Source of the DNA: Bacteroidaceae bacterium
GTDB taxonomy: Bacteria; Bacteroidota; Bacteroidia; Bacteroidales; Bacteroidaceae
DNA: 38,429 bases
NCBI GenBank assembly: GCA_021443405.1
Contig: JABUUA010000018.1
Coordinates: 9,564-47,992, forward strand
Direction of reading: 5' to 3'
Within the stretch, counting starts at the first letter, position 1; every line of letters starts with the position of its first letter. A program made the translations under genes and the position numbers. This document shows positions 16,896 through 23,840 of the stretch, in pieces. A model generated the notes under the pieces. That model was not told the origin of the DNA and did not search any database. It saw only the letters and a list, made by a program, of their open reading frames with translations.

Positions 16896-17037
16896 AGACA
16901 TACGGACGTCTGCTTCGAAACATAAGGTTGTCTGCGCTCAAACATAAGGATGTTTGGGCCGAAACATAAGGACGCCTTCAATGATTCGTCGGGATGTCTT
17001 CGATGATTCGTCGGGACTTCTGCATCGATTCGACGAA
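16896..17037. repeat. 22-bp tandem repeat array A with terminal inverted unit
   Basis: Units start at 16896, 16918, 16940, 16962 (a 19-base unit), 16981 and 17003. The first begins AGACATACGGACG, the next three AAACATAAGGWYG, and the fifth and sixth ATGATTCGTCGGGA. The array ends with CGACGAA (17031-17037), the inverse of the TTCGTCG core of units five and six. It fills much of the gap between the DUF998-like gene and glyS. No ORF of note. Related arrays lie at 23698-23779 and 29315-29396. Confidence 0.75.
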
Positions 17038-17155
17038 GCACCGAAACGATTTCACCCAGAAACAAATTCCCCGTTCCGCTGCTCTTTGCCTTCATGCCGA
17101 TGAAGGTAAAAACCGGCGGATGCGTGTCGTGGCGCTCGGAAATGCTCGAAATTAT

Positions 17156-17186
17156 TTGGCATTTCCCTTGCTTATTTGTATCTTTG
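17156..17186 (+). promoter_or_regulatory. Promoter of glyS
   Basis: TTGG (17156-17159), 19-base spacer, TATCTTTG (17179-17186), 30 bases before the ATG. It lies about 120 bases downstream of repeat array A. Confidence 0.78.
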
Positions 17187-17216
17187 CGCCCATATATATA
17201 AATAAGGTATAGAAAA

Positions 17217-18770
17217 ATGGCACAACAAGAAGACGTTTTCAAGAAAATCATCTCGCACTGTAAGGAGTATGGTTTCGTGTTCCCCTCGAGTGATATCTAC
17301 GACGGCTTGGGCGCCGTGTACGACTACGGTCAGAACGGCGTCGAGCTGAAGAACAATATTAAACAGTACTGGTGGCAGAGCATGGTGCTGCTCCACGAGA
17401 ACATCGTGGGCATCGATGCCGCCATCTTCATGCATCCCACCACGTGGAAGGCCAGTGGTCATGTGGATGCCTTCAATGATCCTCTCATCGATAACCGCGA
17501 CTCCAAGAAGCGTTACCGCGCCGACGTGCTCATCGAGGACCAGTTGGCCAAGTACGATGACAAGGTGGAGAAGGAAGTGGAGAAAGCCCGCAAGCGCTTC
17601 AAGGAAAGCTTCGACGAGGTCCAGTACCGCGCCACGTCGCCCAAGGTGCTCGAACTCATCGAGAAGCGTGACGCCTTGCTTGCCCGCTTCCAACAGGCCC
17701 TGAATACCGAGGGAGGCATCGACCTGGACGAACTCAAGCAGATCATCCTCGACGAGGAGATAGTATGTCCCATCAGCGGCACCCGCAACTGGACCGACGT
17801 TCGTCAGTTCAACCTCATGTTCAAGACCGAGATGGGCGCCGCCGCCGAGGGCGCAAGCACCATCTATCTCCGCCCCGAAACGGCCCAGGGAATCTTTGTG
17901 AATTACCTCAACGTGCAGAAGACCGGTCGCATGAAACTGCCCTTCGGTATCGCACAGATTGGTAAAGCCTTCCGCAACGAGATAGTGGCCCGCCAGTTTA
18001 TCTTCCGCATGCGTGAGTTCGAACAAATGGAAATGCAGTTCTTCATCCAGCCGGGCACCGAGTTGGATTGGTTTGCCAAGTGGAAGGAGACCCGCATGGC
18101 TTGGCACCAGGCACTGGGCTTCGGCGCCGAGAACTACCGTTTCCACGACCACGACAAGCTGGCGCACTATGCCAACGCCGCCACGGACATCGAGTTCCAC
18201 ATGCCCTTCGGTTTCAAGGAAGTCGAGGGCATCCACAGCCGCACGAACTTCGACCTCGGTCAGCACGCCAAGTATTCTGGCAAGAAAATCGAGTATTTCG
18301 ACCCCGATCGCAACGAGTCTTACACCCCGTACGTCATTGAGACCTCCATCGGTGTGGACCGTATGTTCCTCTCGGTGATGTGTCATAGCTACGAAGAAGA
18401 GCAGTTGCCCAACGGCGAGACCCGCACCGTGCTGCACCTGCCGGCCGCACTGGCGCCCGTGAAGCTCGCCGTGTTCCCCCTCACCAAAAAGGACGGCATG
18501 CCCGAGAAAGCACAGGAAATCATTCGCGACCTGCGCTTCCACTTCAATTGCAAATACGAGGAGAAGGACCAGATAGGCAAGCGTTACCGCCGCATGGACG
18601 CTATCGGCTGCCCCTATTGCGTGACCGTCGACCAGCAGACGTTGGAGGACGACACCGTGACGCTGCGCGACCGCGACACCATGGAACAGCGTCGCGTGCA
18701 CATCAGCGAACTGCGCGGCATCATCGAGGACAAGGTGAGCATCACCTCGCTGCTGAAGAAACTTCTCTAA
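17217..18770 (+). CDS. glyS: Glycine--tRNA ligase, single-chain alpha2 type
   Basis: 517 residues. Charges tRNA-Gly with glycine in the cytoplasm. This is the eukaryote-like homodimeric form, not the alpha2beta2 form of most proteobacteria. Class II motifs are visible: motif 2 around GKAFRNEIVARQFIFRMREF, the ETAQG block (YLRPETAQGIFVNY), and motif 3 in ETSIGVDRMFLSVM. The anticodon-binding domain occupies about residues 395-517 (PAALAPVKLAVFPL to the end). The insertion between motifs 1 and 2 has a charged helical segment (KVEKEVEKARKRFKESFDE). Length and start agree with family members. The FKBP lipoprotein gene follows after 52 bases containing a stem-loop. Confidence 0.96.
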   Translation: MAQQEDVFKKIISHCKEYGFVFPSSDIYDGLGAVYDYGQNGVELKNNIKQYWWQSMVLLHENIVGIDAAIFMHPTTWKASGHVDAFNDPLIDNRDSKKRYRADVLIEDQLAKYDDKVEKEVEKARKRFKESFDEVQYRATSPKVLELIEKRDALLARFQQALNTEGGIDLDELKQIILDEEIVCPISGTRNWTDVRQFNLMFKTEMGAAAEGASTIYLRPETAQGIFVNYLNVQKTGRMKLPFGIAQIGKAFRNEIVARQFIFRMREFEQMEMQFFIQPGTELDWFAKWKETRMAWHQALGFGAENYRFHDHDKLAHYANAATDIEFHMPFGFKEVEGIHSRTNFDLGQHAKYSGKKIEYFDPDRNESYTPYVIETSIGVDRMFLSVMCHSYEEEQLPNGETRTVLHLPAALAPVKLAVFPLTKKDGMPEKAQEIIRDLRFHFNCKYEEKDQIGKRYRRMDAIGCPYCVTVDQQTLEDDTVTLRDRDTMEQRRVHISELRGIIEDKVSITSLLKKLL

Positions 18771-18779
18771 ACCCCTAAT

Positions 18780-18809
18780 CTCCCCCGGCCCCGCGACAGG
18801 GTGGGGGAG
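18780..18809 (+). terminator. Stem-loop between glyS and the FKBP gene
   Basis: CTCCCCC (18780-18786) pairs with GGGGGAG (18803-18809) around a 16-base loop, followed by CTACTTTTCCC. The weak T-run suggests partial termination, leaving some read-through into the FKBP gene 14 bases later. Confidence 0.55.
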
Positions 18810-18822
18810 CTACTTTTCCCTT

Positions 18823-19458
18823 ATGAAGAATTTTGCATACTTAATGGTTTCCCTCGTGCTGTGCCTGGCCGTCGTGTCATGTGCCGAGAAGAGTGACGAG
18901 TGGGACGCCTACGCCAACTGGCCGGCCCGCAACGCCCAGTGGTGGCAACAAATAACCGATTCGGCCCTGACGAACGCCGACGGCAACTGGCTTCGCTACA
19001 AATCGTTGCTCAAGCAGCAGGACACCGAGGGCGCGACCACCGATTACATCTGCGTGCATGTGCTGCAGCGGGGCGAGGGTTCCGCAACTCCCGTGTGGAC
19101 CGACACCGTACGTGTGAACTATCGCGGCTGGCTCATGCCCACCACCTACCGCATGTACAACCAAAACAACGTGCAGGTGGACAGTGTGATGCAACGCATC
19201 TTCGACCAGACCTACTATGGCTCGTATAACCCCGCGACCGCCGCTCCTCAGAAGATGACGATGGGACAACTCATCGAGGGCTACAGCACGGCCTTGCAGT
19301 ATATGCACGTCGGCGATGACTGGTTGGTGTATATTCCCAGCGCCCTCGCCTATAAGGATAAGGTGACGGGCGAGATTCCCGCCAGCAGCACGCTCTGTTT
19401 CCGCATCCAACTCATGGGCATCTATCCCATCGGGCAAACGGTTCCCGACTGGAAGTAA
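18823..19458 (+). CDS. FKBP-type peptidyl-prolyl cis-trans isomerase, lipoprotein
   Basis: 211 residues with a lipoprotein signal ending in AVVSC, so it is anchored in a membrane facing the periplasm. After a linker (residues 25-70) the FKBP fold begins: VNYRGWLM, the strand and loop with FDQTYYG, GYSTALQYMHVGDDWLVYIPSALAY (the active-site hairpin) and a last strand TLCFRIQLMGIYP. The FKBP bulge residues are less canonical than in cytoplasmic members, so isomerase activity may be low. It likely assists folding of exported proteins. It lies 52 bases after glyS with no separate promoter found, and is followed by a strong terminator. Confidence 0.85.
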   Translation: MKNFAYLMVSLVLCLAVVSCAEKSDEWDAYANWPARNAQWWQQITDSALTNADGNWLRYKSLLKQQDTEGATTDYICVHVLQRGEGSATPVWTDTVRVNYRGWLMPTTYRMYNQNNVQVDSVMQRIFDQTYYGSYNPATAAPQKMTMGQLIEGYSTALQYMHVGDDWLVYIPSALAYKDKVTGEIPASSTLCFRIQLMGIYPIGQTVPDWK

Positions 19459-19484
19459 ACCATAATAATCTCCCCATAAATACC

Positions 19485-19524
19485 GCCCGATTGCCAACTA
19501 CACTTGGCAATCGGGCTTTTATTT
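19485..19524 (+). terminator. Rho-independent terminator after the FKBP gene
   Basis: A perfect 13-bp stem: GCCCGATTGCCAA (19485-19497) with TTGGCAATCGGGC (19504-19516), loop CTACAC, then TTTTATTT. It separates the glyS-FKBP unit from the next gene. Confidence 0.88.
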
Positions 19525-19565
19525 AGCCTTTTAGACTTAAAAAAGACAAAAAGGTACGTCGATGC

Positions 19566-19596
19566 TTGCCTATATCGGTAGAAATCTTTATCTTTA
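19566..19596 (+). promoter_or_regulatory. Promoter of the mannose-1-phosphate guanylyltransferase gene
   Basis: TTGC (19566-19569), 19-base spacer, TATCTTTA (19589-19596); the last base departs from the TAnnTTTG consensus. It lies 24 bases before the ATG. Confidence 0.6.
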
Positions 19597-19619
19597 CATA
19601 TAGATTTAATTGACCTACC

Positions 19620-20687
19620 ATGAGTAACACAAACAAAGATTATTGTCTGATACTTGCCGGCGGAGCGGGCACGCGACTATGGCCTGTCAGCCGAAAGAGC
19701 AAACCCAAACAGTTTCTCGACCTCTACGGAACGGGCCGCACACTACTGCAACAAACCTACGACCGCTTTGCCCAATTCATCGACCCCTCCCATATCTATG
19801 TGAGCACGTTGGTGGACTACCTGCCCCTCGTGTACGAACAACTGCCGCAGGTTGACGACGTGCACATCCTCGAAGAACCGCTCGACCGCGGCACGCTGGC
19901 CAGTGTGGCGTGGGGAACCGTGGTAATCACGAAGGTCGATTCCGAGGCGCGCATCATCGTCTCGCCCGCCGACCAGCAGATTGTTGATGAGGCGGCCTTC
20001 CGTGCCGATGTGCTCAAGGGTCTCGAATTTGTTGGTTCCACCCCCGACCTTCTCGTGATGGGCGTGCGCGCCACTCGGCCTGAGACGGGCTACGGATACA
20101 TACAAATGGGTGACGACCCTGTGACGGACGGCATCTCACGCGTGAAGAGTTTCACCGAGAAACCCGAGCGTTCGTTCGCAGAGATGTTTCTCAACGACGG
20201 CGGTTTCCTTTGGAACACGGGTCTTTATATGTTCGCGTCGAGTGTCATGCTCGATTGCATCTACAAGCTCGCGCCCGACTATCAGCAGGAGATTCCGCGC
20301 ATGATGGCCGACGCCGAAACGGCCGACCCCAAGTTCCAGCCCGAGTTCTTCTCGTGGGTTCCGCGCCTGAGCATCGACATGAGCATACTGGAGCGCAGCG
20401 ACAACGTGTGTGTCCAGGAATGTCACTTCGGTTGGGCCGACCTCGGCACGTGGGTGACACTGAAGCATCAGCCTTTGGAGGAGAACCAAACTATCTGCAC
20501 TCGCGCCATTTTGCGGCGGTGCAAGGGCAACGTCATCCGCCTGCCTGAGGGCCGGGTGGCTGTTGTCGAGGGTCTGACGGACTATGTAATTGCCGAGGAA
20601 GGCGACGTCTTGCTCATCTGTCCCAAGGACAGTGCCACGGTGCGACGCATGCGTCAGGAGGCCGTCATGGAGATGAATCTCGATTGA
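19620..20687 (+). CDS. manC: Mannose-1-phosphate guanylyltransferase (GDP-mannose pyrophosphorylase)
   Basis: 355 residues. Makes GDP-mannose from mannose-1-phosphate and GTP in the cytoplasm, feeding mannose and fucose units into capsule, O-antigen and protein O-glycans. The nucleotidyltransferase signature LAGGAGTRLWPVSRKSKPKQF is at the N-terminus (residues 11-31); VSPADQQI, ETGYGYIQMG, FTEKPERSF, FLWNTGLYMF and the GWADLGTW block follow in order. It ends after a short left-handed-helix-like region, so it lacks the C-terminal phosphomannose isomerase domain of the bifunctional E. coli-type enzyme. It has its own promoter and is not part of a visible polysaccharide cluster. Confidence 0.92.
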   Translation: MSNTNKDYCLILAGGAGTRLWPVSRKSKPKQFLDLYGTGRTLLQQTYDRFAQFIDPSHIYVSTLVDYLPLVYEQLPQVDDVHILEEPLDRGTLASVAWGTVVITKVDSEARIIVSPADQQIVDEAAFRADVLKGLEFVGSTPDLLVMGVRATRPETGYGYIQMGDDPVTDGISRVKSFTEKPERSFAEMFLNDGGFLWNTGLYMFASSVMLDCIYKLAPDYQQEIPRMMADAETADPKFQPEFFSWVPRLSIDMSILERSDNVCVQECHFGWADLGTWVTLKHQPLEENQTICTRAILRRCKGNVIRLPEGRVAVVEGLTDYVIAEEGDVLLICPKDSATVRRMRQEAVMEMNLD

Positions 20688-20706
20688 CAAAAGCCTGTCC
20701 CCAAAC

Positions 20707-20747
20707 GAATCAGCCCCAAGCAACGTCCATTTGCTTGGGGCTGATTC
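20707..20747 (+). terminator. Long perfect stem-loop after manC
   Basis: A 17-bp stem: GAATCAGCCCCAAGCAA (20707-20723) pairs with its complement (20731-20747) around CGTCCAT. It has no T-run on either side, so it may stop transcription inefficiently or protect the 3' end of the mRNA. Confidence 0.6.
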
Positions 20748-20863
20748 CGTCGATGTCGGGATGATTCGGCTCGCGTTTCTGTAGGTCTCAAGATTGTTGC
20801 TGTTCAAAACGGACCTCAGCGTAAGCTTCTGCCAAGCCCTTTTCCGCGACGTCTCTATGCAAA

Positions 20864-20947
20864 AATGGGGAAAATGTGAAACTTTCTATTGGTTTTAATG
20901 GAGAAAATGTGAAATTGTGTCCTGTTACTAATGCGGATAATGTGAAA
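20864..20947 (+). repeat. Three 18-bp direct repeats at 33-bp spacing upstream of the DUF4143 ATPase
   Basis: Copies AATGGGGAAAATGTGAAA (20864-20881), AATGGAGAAAATGTGAAA (20897-20914) and AATGCGGATAATGTGAAA (20930-20947). Start-to-start spacing is 33 bases in both cases, about three helical turns, so a protein would bind on one face. The third copy occupies the space where a -33 element and spacer would be. A related set without a gene lies at 15811-15880. Confidence 0.8.
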
Positions 20948-20952
20948 ATGAT

Positions 20953-20960
20953 TATCTTTG
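20953..20960 (+). promoter_or_regulatory. Promoter -7 box of the DUF4143 ATPase gene
   Basis: TATCTTTG followed by CACC, 25 bases before the ATG. No TTTG/TTGG at 19-20 bases upstream; instead the third direct repeat covers this area, which suggests control by a repeat-binding factor. Confidence 0.55.
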
Positions 20961-20985
20961 CACCATAAAACTAATTCGTTACAAC

Positions 20986-22356
20986 ATGGAACAGCTCTTA
21001 CGAAGAAAGATTGACGCTTACCTTGTAAACTGGAAGAATACTATAGACAAGAAGCCGCTCATAGTTAAGGGTGCTCGCCAGATTGGCAAGACGCGCTCCA
21101 TTGAATGGTTTGCTGTTCGCAACTATAAGTATGTTGTTCCAATCAATTTTGTAGAGCAAAAGAAATACAAAGATATCTTCAATGATGGATATGAGGTAGA
21201 TGTTATTCTGAAGAATATATCGTTGTTGAACCCTGATTTCCGTTTCATTCCGGGTGAAACGCTTTTCTTCTTCGATGAGTTACAAGCATGTCCTAACTGT
21301 GCTACCGCATTGAAGTTCTTCAAACTTGATGGCAGATTTGATGTTATCTGCTCAGGTTCCCTAATGGGTATCAACTATAAAGAGATAGAATCCAACAGTG
21401 TAGGCTATAAAGAGGACTATGAAATGCACTCAATGGATTTTGAGGAGTTCTTGTGGGCGAAAGGTTATGATGATGATTTCATCGAGGAACTTTATCAGTG
21501 TATGCTGACTGTAAAACCCCTTTCCTCCCTGCGAATGGATGTTCTTTTCGAATTGTTCCGTGATTATGCCACTATTGGAGGAATGCCTGAAGTAGTAAAT
21601 ACGTATGTTAGGAACAAGAATTTTAGTGGAACCTTAGGCATTCAGCGACAACTGCTCAAAGACTATGAAGAGGACATAACCAAATATGTGGAAGGATTGG
21701 ATAAGGCAAAGGTGAAGGCTGTATATAACCATATTTCCACATTCCTGGCGAAAGAGAATAAACGTTTCCAGATAACCAAGATGGGCAGAAATGCAAGAAA
21801 CAGGGATTATGCCGGTTGCGTCGAGTGGCTTGCAGACGCTGGCGTGGTAAATTTGTGCTATTGTTTACATCAGCCTGAGCTTCCGCTTAAAGGGAACTAT
21901 GACCCCAAACTATATAAAATCTACTACAAAGACACAGGACTCCTTATTGCGTCGTTAGATGAAGAAGCTCAGGAAGACTTGAGGGCCAATAAAAACCTGG
22001 GGACTTACAAAGGGGCGATATATGAGAATATAGTGGGAGACATGCTAGTAAAGCAAGGATATAAACTCTACTACTATAATAGTGATAAGCCGGCTCTTGA
22101 GATGGATTTCTTTGTGAGAGACGCACATTCATTGATTCCTGTGGAGGTGAAATCGACGGATGGTGCAACGGCGTCCCTCAATAAATTACTGAAAGAGGAT
22201 AAATATCTCGATATGAAATACGGAATCAAGCTGGGATATAAGAACATAGGCTTCAATGGGAAGTTCTACACATTCCCATACTTCCTGACGTTTTTGCTGA
22301 AAAGATTTATAGCAGAACATTATAATGCGCCTATCGGAAACCATCCAGCGAAGTAA
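20986..22356 (+). CDS. AAA-family ATPase with DUF4143 domain
   Basis: 456 residues. Residues 25-160 hold a P-loop ATPase: Walker A VKGARQIGKTRS, Walker B-like ETLFFFDELQAC, and a sensor region DVICSGSLMG. The middle section (EFLWAKGY to DYATIGGMPEVVN) is the usual insert, and the C-terminal DUF4143 region carries KIYYKDTGLL and a PD-(D/E)XK nuclease-like block (EMDFFVRDAHSLIPVEVKS). These ATPases are common in Bacteroidetes and archaea; their role is unsettled. The gene is visibly AT-richer than its neighbours and uses more A/T-ending codons, suggesting acquisition from elsewhere. It stands alone behind three direct repeats that may bind a regulator. Confidence 0.9.
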   Translation: MEQLLRRKIDAYLVNWKNTIDKKPLIVKGARQIGKTRSIEWFAVRNYKYVVPINFVEQKKYKDIFNDGYEVDVILKNISLLNPDFRFIPGETLFFFDELQACPNCATALKFFKLDGRFDVICSGSLMGINYKEIESNSVGYKEDYEMHSMDFEEFLWAKGYDDDFIEELYQCMLTVKPLSSLRMDVLFELFRDYATIGGMPEVVNTYVRNKNFSGTLGIQRQLLKDYEEDITKYVEGLDKAKVKAVYNHISTFLAKENKRFQITKMGRNARNRDYAGCVEWLADAGVVNLCYCLHQPELPLKGNYDPKLYKIYYKDTGLLIASLDEEAQEDLRANKNLGTYKGAIYENIVGDMLVKQGYKLYYYNSDKPALEMDFFVRDAHSLIPVEVKSTDGATASLNKLLKEDKYLDMKYGIKLGYKNIGFNGKFYTFPYFLTFLLKRFIAEHYNAPIGNHPAK

Positions 22357-22459
22357 ACTGTAAGGGTGGAAACGAAGGGTTGATTGCTTGTCTCAACTCA
22401 TTATTGAGAGAACTATAGCACCGTCGTAAGCGGCAATCATGTGGAAAGTAGGTAAAAAT

Positions 22460-22482
22460 AAGGCGCCCATCATGGGCGCCTT
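22460..22482. terminator. Palindromic hairpin between convergent genes
   Basis: AAGGCGCCCAT (22460-22470) mirrors ATGGGCGCCTT (22472-22482) around one central base. It is flanked by A-rich sequence on the left and T-rich on the right, so it could stop transcription from both the ATPase gene and the HIT gene. Confidence 0.7.
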
Positions 22483-22556
22483 ACTATTATTTCCGTTCAT
22501 CGAGCTCTGTTTTCTTAGGCAACAAATCTCGCTCGTCTGCGTGCCGCGCTCCCGTT

Positions 22557-22600
22557 GTCCCGATGCAGTGCGATTTTTGCCCAATTCATCGGGACTTTTT
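22557..22600 (+). terminator. Stem-loop with T-run near the HIT gene end
   Basis: GTCCCGATG (22557-22565) pairs with CATCGGGAC (22587-22595), followed by TTTTTG. The T-run is on the plus strand, opposing transcription towards the HIT gene. Confidence 0.6.
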
Positions 22601-22604
22601 GTCC

Positions 22605-23015
22605 TTACTTGGCAGGATAGGCGGCGTTGTAGGCGGCCAGGATGCTGGCGGCTGTGGCGGCCATCTCCTCGGCGGGCAGTTGCAACTTCTTGTTGGCGAA
22701 GTTGAGATCGCCCTCGGTCTGCATGGGCACAAGATGGATGTGAGCGTGGGGAACTTCCAGGCCCAATACGGCCTGACCTACTTTTACGCAAGGCAACACT
22801 TGCTTAATGGCGGTGGCCACGTGCTTGGCAAACACCTGCATGGCTGCTATCTCCTCGTCGGTAAGGTCGAAGAAATAGTCCACTTCCCGCTTGGGAATCA
22901 CCAGCGTATGACCTTTTGCAAGGGGAGCGATGTCGAGGAAAGCATAGAATTGTTCGCTTTCAGCACACTTGTAGCTGGGTATTTCCCCCGCTACGATTTT
23001 ACTGAAGATGGTCAT
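22605..23015 (-). CDS. HIT family protein (histidine triad nucleotide-binding)
   Basis: 136 residues, a normal length for HINT-type proteins. HIT enzymes hydrolyse or transfer nucleoside monophosphates from phosphoramidates or dinucleotides. The triad HAHIHLVP is at residues 90-97; IVAGEIPSYK near the N-terminus and the block LAKGHTLVIPKREVDYF are also typical. The gene starts two bases after the stop of greA on the same strand, so the two form an operon driven by the promoter at 23599-23629. The cellular substrate is unknown. Confidence 0.93.
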   Translation of the reverse strand: MTIFSKIVAGEIPSYKCAESEQFYAFLDIAPLAKGHTLVIPKREVDYFFDLTDEEIAAMQVFAKHVATAIKQVLPCVKVGQAVLGLEVPHAHIHLVPMQTEGDLNFANKKLQLPAEEMAATAASILAAYNAAYPAK

Positions 23016-23017
23016 GG

Positions 23018-23488
23018 CTACAAGTCGTAATCGATGCTGGTTATCTCGAGCTCCACCATGCCTTGCGGAACTTTGATGCTGGCCACGTCGCCAACTTTCT
23101 TGCCCAGCAAGCCTTTGGCGATGGGTGTTCCGATGGAGATTTTGCCTTCGCGAAGGTTGGCCTCGGTCTCACTCACGATGGTGTATTTCATCGCCATCTT
23201 GTTCTTCACGTTCTTCAGACCTACTGTGGCGAGGATGTTGACCACGGAAGTGTCGATGGACTTCGGGTCGATAATCTTCGCTTCACGGATTGTCTGCTTG
23301 AGCATGGCGATTTCCGTCTCCAGTTTTCCCTGGGCCTCTTTGGCAGCGTCGTACTCTGCGTTCTCGCTGAGGTCGCCTTTGTCGCGCGCCTCTGCAATGG
23401 CGGCACTGGCGGCGAGACGGTCCACGCTCTCCATTTTCTGCAGTTTGGCCACGAGCGTGTCGTAGCCCTTTTGTGACATGTAAGCCAT
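23018..23488 (-). CDS. greA: Transcription elongation factor GreA
   Basis: 156 residues. GreA enters the RNA polymerase secondary channel and stimulates cleavage of backtracked RNA. The N-terminal coiled coil carries the acidic tip DLSENAEYDAAKE, whose D and E are needed for cleavage. The C-terminal FKBP-like domain includes ISIGTPIAKGLLGKKVGD. The ATG at 23488 was used; a second methionine three residues on is possible. The predicted leader is about 100 nucleotides, long for this window. HIT follows with a two-base gap. Confidence 0.96.
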   Translation of the reverse strand: MAYMSQKGYDTLVAKLQKMESVDRLAASAAIAEARDKGDLSENAEYDAAKEAQGKLETEIAMLKQTIREAKIIDPKSIDTSVVNILATVGLKNVKNKMAMKYTIVSETEANLREGKISIGTPIAKGLLGKKVGDVASIKVPQGMVELEITSIDYDL

Positions 23489-23598
23489 ATTTCTATTCTT
23501 TTTATTTGTTCTTACTTTGTGTTTCGAGGGCTAAAAAAGTAAAGAATCCCAGCGGACGTTCCACCAGAACCCTTTTGCTTTTTACCCTTTGTTCGTCG

Positions 23599-23629
23599 CA
23601 AAGTTAGGAACTTTTCGGCGAACTGACAA
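23599..23629 (-). promoter_or_regulatory. Promoter of the greA-HIT operon
   Basis: Minus strand: TTGT (23629-23626), 19-base spacer, TAACTTTG (23606-23599). It predicts a leader of about 105 nucleotides before greA. Nothing recognisable as a riboswitch was seen in that leader. Confidence 0.7.
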
Positions 23630-23697
23630 ACTTTTACCCGAATATTTTCTTTTTCGCAACGCCTTGGCGCGATTTCTTTGTCCTTTCGTCGGGGTGA

Positions 23698-23779
23698 AGA
23701 CATGCGGACGAATGGACTCAGACGATAGGTCGAATGAGGTCAGACAATAGGTCGTCTTGGCTCAGTCGACCTATTGTCT
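23698..23779. repeat. 22-bp tandem repeat array C with terminal inverted unit
   Basis: Three 22-base units start at 23698 (AGACATGCGGACG), 23720 (AGACGATAGGTCG) and 23742 (AGACAATAGGTCG). Then CGACCTATTGTCT (23767-23779) is the exact inverse of the third core, giving a 13-bp stem with a 12-base loop. The nine bases after each core differ between units but end in TC each time. The array lies between the greA promoter and the end of the thioredoxin-like gene. Confidence 0.8.
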
Positions 23780-23787
23780 AATTACGC

Positions 23788-23824
23788 ACGACGGGCCGTC
23801 AATCAGCGATCAACGGCCCGTCGT
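23788..23824 (-). terminator. Hairpin after the thioredoxin-like lipoprotein gene
   Basis: ACGACGGGCCGT (23788-23799) pairs with ACGGCCCGTCGT (23813-23824) over 12 bp with a 13-base loop. On the minus strand it begins 17 bases after the stop codon. The following bases are AT-rich but not a pure T-run. Confidence 0.65.
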
Positions 23825-23840
23825 CAGTCTTTCGACTCGA

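Noticed and set aside
16896..17037. CRISPR array
   Set aside because: The repeat cores are only 13 bases with 9-base variable parts, units diverge along the array, ends are inverted, and no cas genes are present.
20986..22356. Transposase or mobile element around the AT-rich ATPase
   Set aside because: No terminal inverted repeats, target duplication or transposase gene; the protein is a DUF4143 ATPase.
22393..22791. Frame of 132 codons overlapping the HIT gene
   Set aside because: It overlaps the end of a well-supported HIT gene in another frame and contains two terminator hairpins.
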